Below are positions 42,678 through 53,000 of a stretch of DNA of 64,000 bases, piece by piece. Origin of the DNA: Saccharothrix luteola (GTDB lineage Bacteria > Actinomycetota > Actinomycetes > Mycobacteriales > Pseudonocardiaceae). The number at the start of each line of letters is the position of its first letter. The stretch's first letter is position 1. The notes under the pieces are model-generated. The model had not been told where the DNA came from and ran no database searches. It worked only from the letters and a program-made list of their open reading frames with translations. The DNA lies in assembly GCF_020859565.1 (NCBI RefSeq), contig NZ_JAJHUO010000001.1, forward strand, positions 402,217-466,216. Direction: 5' to 3'. Both the position numbers and the translations under genes were made by a program.

Positions 42678-43058
42678 ATGAAACGCCTCACCGCGTGTGC
42701 CACCCTGACCGCCGTGGCCCTGTTGGCGGCCCCGACCGCGGCCGTCGCCGAGCCGACGTCCCCCTTCAGCGGCACCTGGACCAACCGGGGCGGCGTGGTC
42801 GGTGATCTGACCTGGTACAACCGCTCGGTGGGCGTGTCCGGCGACGTGCTCGACTACGAGACCGCGGGCAGCACCACGGTCCAGTTCGAGTTCTACCAGG
42901 CGTCCAAGCTGCTCAGCGTCCAGACGCGGACGGCCTCCGACGGCGTCAAGCCCTTCGGCTGGACCGAGCCGGGCCCGGCCGGCGGCTTCACGCGGGTCGA
43001 CATCACCCTCATCCACAGCGGTGACGAGCTCTTCATCGCCGGCATCCGCCGACCGTGA
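42678..43058 (+). CDS. small secreted protein of unknown function
   Basis: A 126-aa protein with a clear Sec signal peptide (MKRLTACATLTAVALLAAPTAAVA, cleavage after about residue 24) and a mature domain of about 100 aa starting EPTSPFSGTWTNRGG, probably a small beta-barrel by its alternating pattern. Only one Cys, within the signal. AAGGAG precedes ATG 42678. I do not recognise a family. Its promoter does not carry the TTTC-N10-GAAA module of the neighbouring secreted genes. Confidence 0.75.
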   Translation: MKRLTACATLTAVALLAAPTAAVAEPTSPFSGTWTNRGGVVGDLTWYNRSVGVSGDVLDYETAGSTTVQFEFYQASKLLSVQTRTASDGVKPFGWTEPGPAGGFTRVDITLIHSGDELFIAGIRRP

Positions 43059-43140
43059 ACACCTGATTTCGTTCTTCTGCAACGAAATCAGCCGCCTTCC
43101 GAATCGGATCCGGGGCGAACGGGTCCGTCCCGGCGGACCC

Positions 43141-43191
43141 TTTCCAGCGTGGCGGAAAGGCTTGTCGGCGGTCGTGGCCCGTTCTTAGCGT
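43141..43191 (+). promoter_or_regulatory. shared promoter/operator module (copy A)
   Basis: TTTC (43141-43144), 10 bp, GAAA (43155-43158), then TTGTCG (43162-43167), 18 bp, TAGCGT (43186-43191). The palindrome extends to CCTTTCC-N8-GGAAAGG. The GTG start of the FG-GAP gene lies 7 nt after the -10 box. Same spacing as the modules at 53610-53693 and 61133-61183. Confidence 0.75.
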
Positions 43192-43198
43192 CGAACCC

Positions 43199-44791
43199 GT
43201 GTCGATGCAGAGATCGCTTGTCCCGCTCGTCGTGGCGGTCACGCTCGGATCAGCCCTCACGCCGGCGGCGGCGGCGCAGGCGCCGCCGGCGGCTCGCGCG
43301 GATGTGAACGGTGACGGTGTCGCCGACCTCGTGATGTCCACGGGCGCACGGCTGACCTACAGCGGCGACACCTACCTCATGCCGCACGACCTCGGCGGTT
43401 CCGTCCAGGTCGTGCCGGGCGGGACGGCGTTGCCCGGCGCGCCGGCGGCGCTGGTCAACCAGAACACCGCGGGCATCGGGTCGGGCATGGAGGCCGACGA
43501 CCGGTTCGGCGCCGCCGTGGCGACCGGGGACTTCAACGGCGACGGCCTCGCCGACGTGGCGATCGGCAACCCCGGCGAGTCGCTGAACGGCCTGGCCGGC
43601 GCCGGCGCGGTGTCCGTCCTCTACGGCCGCAGCACGGCGCCGTACCTGCGGACCATCGCCGGCGCCCTGAGCACGATCACGCAGGACACCGCGGACGTGC
43701 CCGGCGCGGTGGAGGCCGGTGACCTGTTCGGCGCGTCGCTGGCAGCCGGGGACTTCAACGGCGACGGGTACGCCGACCTCGGGGTCGGTGCGCCGGGCGA
43801 GGCGATCGAGACCAAGGCCCGCGCCGGTGGCGCCTGGGTCTTCTACGGCGGCGGCGGTGGGCTCACCACCCGCAACGTGGCCGGATTCCACCAGGACGAC
43901 CCGGACCTCGCCGGCGCGGCCGAAGCGGGCGACCTGATGGGGTGGGCGCTGGCCGCCGGCGACGTCACGGGCGACAACCGCGACGACCTCGCCGTCCTGT
44001 CCGCCGGCGAGGTGATCACGGGGACGACCGGCGCGTGGGGCTCGGTGCACCTGCTGCACGGCTCGGTCAACGGCCTGGCCGCGACCGCGTCGTCGTACGT
44101 GAGCGTGGGCGTGGCGGCCACCGCCGGCAAGTGGCGCAGCGTGGTGATCGGCAAGTTCCACGGCGGCGCCAACGCCGACGTGGTGGTGCAGGCCGACCAC
44201 CGGCGTGGCGGGCCGGCGTTCTCCGGCGCGCTGGTCGCCGTGCGCGGATCCCGGACCGGGCTGACCGGCAGCGTCCAGGTGATCGACCAGGACACCGCGT
44301 CGGTTCCGGGAGGGACCGAGGCGGGCGACTACTTCGGCGGCGCGCTGGCCGTCGGCGACCTCGACGGGGACAAGGTCGACGACCTCGCCGCCGGCGCGAT
44401 CAAGGAGAACACCCGCGCCGGGAGCGTGTTCCTGTTCCGCGGCTCCCCGAACGGGCTGCTGGCCACCGCCCCGACCGCCTTCGGCCAGAACGCGGCGCCG
44501 ATCAACGGCGACGAACAGCCCGGCGAGGGGTTCGGCTACGGCCTGCGCATCCTCGACCTCACCGGTGACGGCACACCGGAACTCGTCGTCGCGTCCCCGT
44601 GGGACGGCGGGTCGGCGCAGACCGGAGCCCTGTTCCTGCTGACGATCCGGCTGTCCGGCGACGCCCTCGCGGTCACCGGCTCCCGACGACTCACCCGCGC
44701 GGAGATCGGGACCCCGTCCGGGTTCGGACCGGGCGCCCCGATCGCGGGTGGCGCGCACGTGCTCAACGACAACCTCGACTCGCCTCGCTAG
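43199..44791 (+). CDS. secreted FG-GAP repeat (integrin-alpha-like) protein
   Basis: A 530-aa secreted protein with a signal peptide (residues 1 to about 28, ending AAAAQA) and seven FG-GAP-like blades, e.g. DFNGDGLADVAIGNPGES, DFNGDGYADLGVGAPGEA, DLDGDKVDDLAAGAIKE and DLTGDGTPELVVASP, each with a calcium-binding DxNxDxxxD loop. The predicted fold is an extracellular beta-propeller. The GTG at 43199 has no ribosome-binding site but lies 7 nt after a -10-like TAGCGT, so the mRNA is probably leaderless. It heads a likely three-gene operon with PhoD and the BNR/ricin protein. Confidence 0.85.
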   Translation: MSMQRSLVPLVVAVTLGSALTPAAAAQAPPAARADVNGDGVADLVMSTGARLTYSGDTYLMPHDLGGSVQVVPGGTALPGAPAALVNQNTAGIGSGMEADDRFGAAVATGDFNGDGLADVAIGNPGESLNGLAGAGAVSVLYGRSTAPYLRTIAGALSTITQDTADVPGAVEAGDLFGASLAAGDFNGDGYADLGVGAPGEAIETKARAGGAWVFYGGGGGLTTRNVAGFHQDDPDLAGAAEAGDLMGWALAAGDVTGDNRDDLAVLSAGEVITGTTGAWGSVHLLHGSVNGLAATASSYVSVGVAATAGKWRSVVIGKFHGGANADVVVQADHRRGGPAFSGALVAVRGSRTGLTGSVQVIDQDTASVPGGTEAGDYFGGALAVGDLDGDKVDDLAAGAIKENTRAGSVFLFRGSPNGLLATAPTAFGQNAAPINGDEQPGEGFGYGLRILDLTGDGTPELVVASPWDGGSAQTGALFLLTIRLSGDALAVTGSRRLTRAEIGTPSGFGPGAPIAGGAHVLNDNLDSPR

Positions 44792-44800
44792 GGGACGGAC

Positions 44801-46324
44801 ATGACCCAGTTCAACCGCCGCGTCTTCGTCCTCGGTGGCATCGCCACCGCCGGTGCGCTGGGCTGGAGCGGCAACGCGTCGGCCGCCCTGGCGTTCCCGT
44901 TCACCCTCGGCGTCGCGTCGGGCGACCCGCTGCCCGACGGTGTGGTGCTGTGGACCAGGCTCGCGCCGACCCCGCTCAACGGCGACGGGCAGGGCGGGAT
45001 GCCCAACCAGTCCGTGGACGTGGAGTGGCAGGTCGCCACCGACGAGCTGTTCACCGACGTCGTGCAGAGCGGGACGGTGACCGCTTACTACGCCGGCGCC
45101 CACTCGGTGCACGTGGAGGTCCACGGACTCCAGCCCGATTACGCGTACTACTACCGGTTCCGCACGGGCGGTCACCTCTCCCCCGTCGGCACGACCCGCA
45201 CCGCGCCCGCGTTCGACGTCGTGGGCCGCGATCTGCTGATGGCGTTCACGTCGTGCGCGCACTACGAAGACGGTTACTACACCGTCTACCGGAGGATGGC
45301 CGAGGACCGGCCGGACCTCGTCCTGCACCTGGGCGACTACCTCTACGAGGGAGGCAAGGGCACCGACGGGGTCAGGCAACACCTGGGCGGGGAGATCGTG
45401 AGCCTCGCCGACTACCGGCGGCGCTACGCCCAGTACAAGACCGACGCCGACCTCCAAGCCGCGCACGCCGCCGCTCCCTGGCTGGTCGTTCCCGACGACC
45501 ACGAGGTGGAGAACAACTACGCGAACATGACGCGCGCGAACAACTCCCCGGTACTGACCGCGCGGGAGTGGGAACAGCGACGAGCCGACGCCTACCGCGC
45601 GTACTACGAGAACATGCCGCTGCGCGGCGGGGCCAAGCCCAACGGCGCGGACATCCTGCTCTACCGGCGGGTCCGCTGGGGCGGGTTGGCCACGTTCCAC
45701 CTGCTCGACACCAGGCAGTACCGCCACGACCAGGCGTGCGGTGACGGGTGGCGGTACTGCCCCCCGGCCGGTGACCCGGCGCGCAGCCTGCCCGGCACGA
45801 CGCAGGAGAACTGGCTGCTGGACGGCCTGGGCCGGCGTCACGGCATCTGGGACGTGATCGGTCAGCAGGTGTTCTTCGCCCGCCAGGTCGACGCGGGCGA
45901 CGCGGGCAACATGGACGCGTGGGACGGCTACCCGGCCTCGCGCGACCGCATCCAGAAGGGCTGGGTGCAGCGCGGCGTGCGCAACCCGGTGGTGCTGACC
46001 GGGGACGTGCACCGGGCGTGGGCCAACAACCTCAAGATCGACTACACCAACCCCGGCGCACCGGTCGTGGGCACGGAGCTGGTCACCAGTTCGGTCTCGT
46101 CGGGAGGTGACGGCGCGGACAGCACGGCGATCCCGCACGGCGCCTACAACCCCCACCTGAAGTTCCACTCCCAGCACCGGGGCTACGTCCGCACCAAGGT
46201 GAGCCAGACCCGGATGGAGGTGGACTTCCGCGTGGTCCCGAAGGTCACGACGCGGGGCGCGGCGGCGTCGACGCAACGGTCCTTCGTCATCGAAGAAGGC
46301 CGCCCGGGCGTGCAGAACCCCTGA
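44801..46324 (+). CDS. PhoD-like alkaline phosphatase/phosphodiesterase
   Basis: A 507-aa secreted metallophosphoesterase: N-terminal twin-arginine-like signal (FNRRVFVLGGIATAG), a Fn3-like N-domain (LGVASGDPLPDGVVLWTRL) and the PhoD catalytic core with FTSCAHYEDGYYTVY, LHLGDYLYEGG, PDDHEVENNY and LTGDVHRAWANN. PhoD enzymes hydrolyse phosphodiesters such as teichoic acid and phospholipids with Ca/Fe. ATG 44801 is 9 bp after the FG-GAP gene stop, so expression probably depends on the 43141 promoter module. Confidence 0.92.
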   Translation: MTQFNRRVFVLGGIATAGALGWSGNASAALAFPFTLGVASGDPLPDGVVLWTRLAPTPLNGDGQGGMPNQSVDVEWQVATDELFTDVVQSGTVTAYYAGAHSVHVEVHGLQPDYAYYYRFRTGGHLSPVGTTRTAPAFDVVGRDLLMAFTSCAHYEDGYYTVYRRMAEDRPDLVLHLGDYLYEGGKGTDGVRQHLGGEIVSLADYRRRYAQYKTDADLQAAHAAAPWLVVPDDHEVENNYANMTRANNSPVLTAREWEQRRADAYRAYYENMPLRGGAKPNGADILLYRRVRWGGLATFHLLDTRQYRHDQACGDGWRYCPPAGDPARSLPGTTQENWLLDGLGRRHGIWDVIGQQVFFARQVDAGDAGNMDAWDGYPASRDRIQKGWVQRGVRNPVVLTGDVHRAWANNLKIDYTNPGAPVVGTELVTSSVSSGGDGADSTAIPHGAYNPHLKFHSQHRGYVRTKVSQTRMEVDFRVVPKVTTRGAAASTQRSFVIEEGRPGVQNP

Positions 46325-46372
46325 CCACCAGGTGGTCGGTGAACCAGATCGAGATCCCCGAAGGGAGTCACG

Positions 46373-48064
46373 ATGCTCGCACTCGTCGGGCTCGTCACCG
46401 CCGCGCTGCTGACCCCCGCGACCGCTCCCGGTGGTGTCGCCCTCACCGACGGGACGTCGTCGTACCCGCGCGTGATCAGGCTGGAGCACGCCGACGCCGC
46501 GCATCGAGGCCGGATTCTCGCCTCGACCAACACGACCGACAGCGGCACGATCCACGAGAGCACCGACGGCGGTGCTTCGTTCCACCCGATCGCGGCCATC
46601 CAGACCCGACCGGCCGCGGGCGAGTGGTCCGGCAGCTCGACGCTGTTCGAGTTCCCCCGGCAGCTCGGCGCGGACCCGGCCGGCACCCTGATCTGGGCCA
46701 CGTCGATCAACACCTTCCGCGGTGGGCGCGACCGGCCGAACCCGAACTCCCGGATCGTGGCGTGGAAGAGCGCCGACCACGGCCGCGTCTGGCACCAGGT
46801 GAGCAGGCCGCTCGTGACCGGGACCGCGGGCCACGGCGTGTGGGAACCGGAGTTCGCGGTGACCGACGCCGGTGAGCTCGTGGTCCACTTCTCCGACAAG
46901 ACCCAGCAGCCGAGGTACGGGCAGACGCTGGCCCGCAAGCGATCCACCGACGGCGGTGAGACCTGGGGGCCGACGGTCAACACCGTCGCGGTGGACGCCC
47001 ATGACGACGAAGACCTCGCCAAGGAGGACTCCCCCGGGATGCCCGTGGTGCGGCGGCTGCCGAACGGCACGTCCGCCATGGCCTACGAGTACTGCAACAT
47101 CGAGCCGGTGGGAGGGGCCGGCCACGGGTGCCGGATCTACACCCGCACCTCGCCCGACGGCTGGGACTGGGGCGCCCCGACGGATCGCGGGACGATCGCG
47201 AGGACCGCCGACGGCAAGCACTTCGCCCACGCGCCCACGCTCGCCTGGGCGCCGGGAGGAGGCCCCGACGGGCGGCTGCTGCTGATCGGGCGGCTGGTGC
47301 GCGGCGCCGACACCGAGGGCGATCCCGACACCGGTCCCGCCCCGGTCCTGCACCCGCAGAGCGGGAGCACGATCTTCGCCAACACCAGCAACGGGCTGGG
47401 CCGCTGGTACGAGCTGGACTCACCCGTGAAGATCACGGACTTCGGCGCCGACGAAGCGCACACGACGTGCCAGAACTACAGCTCACCACTCCTGCCGTCC
47501 GCGGACGGCAAGAACGTGCTGCAACTCGCGACCGACCGGGTGGACGACCACTGCGGGGCGTTCTTCGCCACGGGACCGACCCACGGCTCGTTGGACAGCG
47601 GCGGCATCAGCACCGCGGCGACCTACCGGATCGTCAACCTCAAGAGCGGGAAGTGCCTCACCGCGGAGGGGAACTCGACCGCGGACGGGACGCGGGTCGT
47701 GCAGCAGCCCTGCGACGACGCCAGGCCGGCCCAGGAGTTCAAGGCGGTCGCCCGGGGAAGCGGCCTGTTCACCGTTGCGAAGGCAGGCTCGTCACCCGCC
47801 AAGTGCGTCGACGTGCCCAACGGCAACACCTCGGTGGACCCCGGCGACCGGATCCAGCTCTGGAGCTGCAACAACACCGGGGCGCAGAACTGGAAGCCGT
47901 CCCGGACGGGCCGCTCCACCTACCTGTTCAGAGCGCAGAACAACGACGACCTCTGCCTCGACATCCCCCGGGGCACGCTCGACAACGGCGTCCAGGCGCA
48001 GCTCTGGAACTGCACCGGCGCCGGCCCTCAGCTCTGGCACCTCCAGGTCCGCGGCACGTCGTGA
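46373..48064 (+). CDS. secreted BNR/sialidase-fold protein with C-terminal ricin-type lectin
   Basis: A 563-aa secreted protein: short signal peptide (about 1-18), a beta-propeller with Asp-box-like motifs (STDGGASFHP, SADHGRVWHQ, STDGGETWGP, SPDGWDWGAP) and a C-terminal ricin-B/CBM13 lectin (about 430-563, with QxW-type repeats such as IQLWSCNNTGAQNWKP and AQLWNCTGAGPQLWHL). The propeller resembles sialidase-superfamily or GH93 exo-arabinanase-like enzymes; the catalytic residues were not assigned. With an arabinofuranosidase in the same regulon, an arabinan role is possible. Lies 48 bp after PhoD. Confidence 0.85.
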   Translation: MLALVGLVTAALLTPATAPGGVALTDGTSSYPRVIRLEHADAAHRGRILASTNTTDSGTIHESTDGGASFHPIAAIQTRPAAGEWSGSSTLFEFPRQLGADPAGTLIWATSINTFRGGRDRPNPNSRIVAWKSADHGRVWHQVSRPLVTGTAGHGVWEPEFAVTDAGELVVHFSDKTQQPRYGQTLARKRSTDGGETWGPTVNTVAVDAHDDEDLAKEDSPGMPVVRRLPNGTSAMAYEYCNIEPVGGAGHGCRIYTRTSPDGWDWGAPTDRGTIARTADGKHFAHAPTLAWAPGGGPDGRLLLIGRLVRGADTEGDPDTGPAPVLHPQSGSTIFANTSNGLGRWYELDSPVKITDFGADEAHTTCQNYSSPLLPSADGKNVLQLATDRVDDHCGAFFATGPTHGSLDSGGISTAATYRIVNLKSGKCLTAEGNSTADGTRVVQQPCDDARPAQEFKAVARGSGLFTVAKAGSSPAKCVDVPNGNTSVDPGDRIQLWSCNNTGAQNWKPSRTGRSTYLFRAQNNDDLCLDIPRGTLDNGVQAQLWNCTGAGPQLWHLQVRGTS

Positions 48065-48073
48065 CCCCACGAC

Positions 48074-48769
48074 TCAAGCCTGGTCGCGAGGGGTGATCAG
48101 GCCGGTTTCGTAGGCGATCACCACGGCTTGCGCCCGGCTGGTGAGGCCGAGCTTCACCATGGTGCGGTTGAGGTGCGTCTTGATCGTGGCCTCGCTGACG
48201 GTGAGCACGTCGGCGATGTCGTGGTTGGTCCGGCCGGTCGCCACGAGCCGGAGGATCTCCAGCTCCCGCGGGGTCAACTGGCCCAGGCTCGGAGGGGCCG
48301 GCGTCGGGACGCGGCGCGGCTGCCGGACGTACGCCTCGACCAGCCGGTGCATGACCGACGGCGCGAACAGCACGTCCCCGGCGGCGACGGCCTTGACCGC
48401 GGCGATCACCTGGTGCGGCTCGGTCTCCTTCAGCAGGAAGCCGGACGCCCCGGCGCGCAGCGCGGCGTAGACGTACTCGTCCAGGTCGAACGTGGTCAGC
48501 ACGATGACGCGCGGTTTGGGGTCGGGCGCGTCGGCCAGGATGCGCTGGGTGGCCGTGATGCCATCCGCGCCGGGCATCCTGATGTCCATCAGGATCACGT
48601 CGGGACGGGTCTGGGCGGCGAGCGCGACGGCTTCGTGGCCGTCCGCCGCCTCGCCGACGACGTCCAGGCCGGGCGCGGCGCGCAGCAGGGCGGCCAAGCC
48701 GGCGCGGATCAGCACCTCGTCGTCGACGACCAGGACCGTGGCCTCGCGTAATCCCCTCATCACCGACAC
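48074..48769 (-). CDS. NarL/LuxR-type response regulator
   Basis: A 231-aa two-component regulator. The receiver domain (about 10-125) has the acidic pocket VDDE and phospho-acceptor Asp in DVILMDIRMPG; the LuxR HTH (about 160-220) has LTPRELEILRLVATGRTNHDIADVLTVSEATIKTHLNR. GTG 48769 follows directly after the kinase stop (TAA 48770-48772); ATG 48760 is an alternative. It is cotranscribed with the kinase and lies in the middle of the secreted-protein block, making it a candidate regulator of the TTTC-N10-GAAA promoters. Confidence 0.92.
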   Translation of the reverse strand: MSVMRGLREATVLVVDDEVLIRAGLAALLRAAPGLDVVGEAADGHEAVALAAQTRPDVILMDIRMPGADGITATQRILADAPDPKPRVIVLTTFDLDEYVYAALRAGASGFLLKETEPHQVIAAVKAVAAGDVLFAPSVMHRLVEAYVRQPRRVPTPAPPSLGQLTPRELEILRLVATGRTNHDIADVLTVSEATIKTHLNRTMVKLGLTSRAQAVVIAYETGLITPRDQA

Positions 48770-49930
48770 TTATATCGTCGGCGCCGTCGGGTCGAGGGTC
48801 GTCGGCAGCGTGAGTTCGACCACGAAACCGCCGTCCACTCGGAGGCCCGCGGACAGTGTTCCCTGGTAGAGCGCGGCCCGCTCGGTCATGGTGATCAGGC
48901 CGAGCCCCGCGCCCGAGTCGCTCGCCGACGGTGTTCCCGGCTCGTTGGCGACGCGGACGGTGAGCCGGTCGGCCTCGCGGCGCACCTGCACCACCGTGGC
49001 GGCGAGCCCGGCGTGCTTGATGACGTTGGTGAGCGCTTCCTGGACCACCCGGTAGGCGCACAGCTGGAGTCCCGGCGGCAACCGCTCGACCTCCGCCGGC
49101 GTCAGGTCGAGCGTGACCGGCAGGCCGGTCGCGCGCAGGCGCTCGACCAGCTCGGGCAGGTGCGCCAGGTTCAGCGCGCTGTCGCCGGGCTCGTCGGCGG
49201 TGCGCAGCAGCATCAGCAGCCGGCGCATCTCGCGCAGCGCCTCCCGGCTGGTGGCCCCGATGGTGTCCACCGCGGCACGCGCGGTCGTCGGGTCGTCGTC
49301 GAAGACGTACCCGGCCAACCCGGTCTGCACGGCGATCACCGACATGTGGTGCGCGACGACGTCGTGCAGCTCCCGCGCGATGCGCAACCGCTCCTCGGTC
49401 AGCGCGCGCTCGGTGCGCAACTCCTGCTCGGTCCGCAGCTGCTCGGTGAGCACGGCGAGCTGCCGGTTGCGCAGCGCCAGCTCACGCCCCACGTTGCCCA
49501 TGGCCCACGCGACCGTCGGGATCACCACGGCCTCGGCCACCGCGATGTACCAGGGCAGGCCCGCCACCAGTGCCGCCCACAGCAACGTCAGCACGACCGC
49601 CGCGGTGCACCGGGCGGTGACCCTCGGCGGGCGCAACGCCGCGACCGTGTAGAGCAGGAGCACCGGTCCCCAGAAGTTCAACGCGAGCTGGTCGTAGCCC
49701 AGTGCCAGGAACGCGACCAGCGCCGAGGTGCTCGTCGCCAGGACGAGCACCGGCGCACGCCTGCGCAGCGCGAACGGCAGGAAGATCGCCGCGGTGAGCC
49801 CGTAGGCCACCGGGTCGGCGCCCCAGCTCGTGGGCGCGTACTGCCGGCCGACCAGCCAGGCCGTCGCGACCATCGCGACGGCCGCCGCGGTGTCCAACGC
49901 CGGGATGGTCACCCTGCGGCCCCCGCGCAT
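48770..49930 (-). CDS. sensor histidine kinase (HisKA_3 type)
   Basis: A 386-aa kinase with four to five N-terminal membrane segments (to about residue 150), a coiled linker, the phospho-acceptor His in RELHDVVAHHMSVIAVQ (HisKA_3) and the ATPase signature GAGLGLITMTERAAL. No large extracellular sensor domain, so it probably senses something in or near the membrane. ATG 49930 is chosen because a TATGCT box lies about 8 nt upstream, suggesting a leaderless mRNA; a GTG at 49960 is in frame too. Confidence 0.9.
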   Translation of the reverse strand: MRGGRRVTIPALDTAAAVAMVATAWLVGRQYAPTSWGADPVAYGLTAAIFLPFALRRRAPVLVLATSTSALVAFLALGYDQLALNFWGPVLLLYTVAALRPPRVTARCTAAVVLTLLWAALVAGLPWYIAVAEAVVIPTVAWAMGNVGRELALRNRQLAVLTEQLRTEQELRTERALTEERLRIARELHDVVAHHMSVIAVQTGLAGYVFDDDPTTARAAVDTIGATSREALREMRRLLMLLRTADEPGDSALNLAHLPELVERLRATGLPVTLDLTPAEVERLPPGLQLCAYRVVQEALTNVIKHAGLAATVVQVRREADRLTVRVANEPGTPSASDSGAGLGLITMTERAALYQGTLSAGLRVDGGFVVELTLPTTLDPTAPTI

Positions 49931-49986
49931 GGAGCCAGCATAGGCGCCGCGTGACCGCACCCGGACTACGAGGTGGTGTCGCCCGC

Positions 49987-50015
49987 GGGCCCCGGGCCGT
50001 GGTGGCCCCGGGACC
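49987..50015. terminator. possible terminator stem-loop
   Basis: GGGCCCCGGGCC (49987-49998) and GGCCCCGGGACC (50004-50015) can pair with two mismatches around a 5-nt loop, downstream of the minus-strand gene ending at 50061. Several alternative foldings exist. Confidence 0.35.
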
Positions 50016-50060
50016 GGCAGGGGTGCGACTCGTCGCGGTAGGAGCCCACTACCCGGAACG

Positions 50061-53000
50061 TCAGGGTTCCGGACGCAGGTAGAAGAGCTGGTTGGACTTC
50101 GTGGCGTCGCCGCACGTCCACTGGATCAGGGCGGCGCCGTTGCCCTGGCTCGCACCGCTGATGTCCAGGCACTTCGAGCTGTGCGCGGGCCGGGGCCGGA
50201 CCGCGACGTCCACGCCGCTGCCCTCGACGTAGTCGAAGTGGAACTGCTGGTTGGCCTGCGGGAAACCGGCGCCGTTGCAGGTCCACTGCAGCACGGGCAC
50301 GTCGTCGGTGTGCTGCCACGTCTTCACGTCCGCGCACAGCTTCGACGAGACGACCCGGAGCATGAAGTAGTCCGTGGCGCCCTGCCGCTCGATGGTGAAC
50401 TGCTGGTTCTTGTTGCCGATCACGCAGTCGGACTGGGTCAGCGCGGTGTCCTTGGCCGTGTTCGCGACGCCGATGCACTTCTCGCTGTGCTTGGGGTGGA
50501 TCCGGTACACCTTGCCCGGCTCGACGTAGAACGGCGTCGTCGTGTCCCCGATCCGGCCTTCCCAGTCGGCGCGCTTGTCCGCGAACGACGTTCCGGTCGA
50601 CGTGAACGTGTAGACCCGGCGGTTGCCGTCGCCCGTCGCGTACAGCGCGGCCACGTCGGCCTTGCCGTCGCCGGAGAAGTCGCCGGCCGACACGACCGCC
50701 GCGTTGGTGTCGAAGGACGTGCCGGTCCACCAGACCTGGTCCGTCCAGGCGCCGTCGCCGGGGGTGAGCACGTTCAGCCGGGCGGTGTTGCCGCCCCGGT
50801 CGGACATGACCACGACCTCGTCCCGCCGCGCGCCGTCACCGTTCACGTCGGCGGCGAGGAAGGTCGCGCTCGCGCGGTTGAGGTTGCCCGCCCCGCTGTC
50901 CCAGCGCACGACCGGGTCGGCGAAGCCGTGCTGGACCCACAGCTCGGTCCGCGCGCCGTCGTAGCCGCGCAGCTGGCCGAGGTCGGCGCGGCCGTCACCG
51001 TCGAAGTCGCCCGCGACGAAGCTCGTCGTGGTCACGTCCAGCTTGGCCGCCCCGCTGTCCCACCGCAGCGCCGGCTCGCCGAACCGGCCGCCGGTCGCGG
51101 TGTGCACCCAGAGCTTGGTCTGCTCGCCCTGGTAGCCCTGGAAGGCCGCGATGTCGTCGTCACCGTCGCCGTCGAAGTCACCGGCGACCACCTTCAGGTA
51201 CGACAGCCGGTAGGTCGTGCCCGACCAGGACTCGCCTTCCACCACGAAGCGGTTGCCGTCCGAGCGCAGCAGGTAGAGCCGGACCCGCCGGTCGGGGTCC
51301 TCCCGGAAGACCGCGACGTCGCCGCGCCCGTCACCGGTGAAGTCGCCGCGGACGTTGATCGTGCGGTGCGCCGGGAAGCCGCCGTTCACGCCGCTGTCCC
51401 AGCCGATGTGCCCGGCCGTGAACCCGGCGCCGGTCGAGATGAAGTTCCAGGCGGCCGTGCGGCCGTCGCCCTGGTCGAACACGGTCGTCACGTCCGCGCG
51501 CCGGTCCCCGTTCGTGTCGCCGCGGACCGGCGGAGCAGTGACCGCGCGGGGTGTGGCGGTGAGGTTCCAGCTGGTGAGGTCGGGGCCGGCGTGACCGGCC
51601 CGGTCGACGGCCCGCACGTACAGCGTCCGGTTGATCCCGATGGTCCCGCCGGGCGAGTCGGACCACAGGGTGATCGGCACGCTCGCGCGCCCGTCCGCCT
51701 CCGCACCGACCCACGACAGGACGCGGTCGGGCTGGAAGCCGTACCGGTACCCGGCGATGTCGGTGTCGGCGGCGGCGCGGTGGAAGGTCACGACGCCCGT
51801 CTCCCCCACCGCGCGGACCGCCGTGCCGTTCGGGTAGTCGACCGACGTCACGCTCGGCGCGTCCGGCTTGTCCGTGTCGACGGTGAAGTAGCAACGCGTG
51901 GTGTCCGGGCTGGTCAACGCGGCGTCCTTGGCCCTGGCCCGGTAGTTGAACACGGTGCCGGGCTGGTCCTCCGGCAACGAGCCGGGCGTCAGCGACGGCC
52001 AGCTCACCGCGCCTCCGGAGCCGATCACGGGAGTGGTCGACGTGGCGATCACGGTGTCGTCCCGCAGGATCTCCAGGATGCCGGACACGTTGTCGCCCTC
52101 GGGGTCGGACAGGACGCCGGAGAACGTCGGCGTGCCGGTGTTGAACGGGGTCGGGTCGGTCGCCGTGCCGCACGGCTTGGGCGGCACGGTGCCGACGCCG
52201 GTCGGCACGCGCGGCCGGGAGTTGTACTCGACGTTGATCCTGGCCGTGTTCGCGTAGAAGTACTTCCACTGGTCCTGGCTGCCCTCGACGTCCGCGTCGA
52301 TCCGCAGGCCGAACGCCACGGTGTCCTTGTTGGCGGTCGCCGCGTCCTGCACCACCTTGGTGAGCGCGGCCGACGAGAACTCCATCGGGAAGTCCGGCTT
52401 CGGGCACGCCGTCGACTCGTTGGCCGTCCCCTTCGCCGAGGCCAGGTAGGTCGACCAGTGGCCGCCGGAGTTGTTCCAGGTCAACGGGACCTCGGGGTCG
52501 ATCGCCTTGGTGCTCCACAGGTCGACCGAGGTGGCCGCGCAGGCGGCGGAGTGGTCCATCGTGATGGAGAACCACGCGCGGGTGATCTTCGACCCGGCGA
52601 TGGCGCCGGAGTTCATCTGGAACAACGACCGGTACAGCCCGGCGGTGCCCCAGGTCTTGCCGACCTTGGCCTTGTTGGTCTCCTTGGTGCTCCAGTACGA
52701 CGTGCCCGGCGAGTCCTTGTTGACGTAGGTCCACCGGTTCTGCCCGGCGCTGAACGACGGGTCGATGTAGAGCGGGTAGGTGGTGTCGGGGCCGGTCAGC
52801 ATCGCCGGGTCCGGCGTGACCACCAGCTCGTCCTCGCCGACGCGCAGGTCCATCGCGCGTTCCCGGCCCTTCGGCGCCTTGCCCGCCGCCGCGACCCGTT
52901 GACGGGGTGAGTCCCACATCATCGGGGTGTCCGAGGCGAACACGACCCGCCCGGTGTCGTCCACCGCGGCCGTCGCACCGTCGGCGCCGGGTCTGATGGT

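Noticed and set aside
43250..47353. A 1367-codon open frame antisense to the FG-GAP, PhoD and BNR genes
   Set aside because: Shadow of high-GC coding sequence on the other strand. It has no start signal and composition follows the sense codons; the sense products are clear family members.
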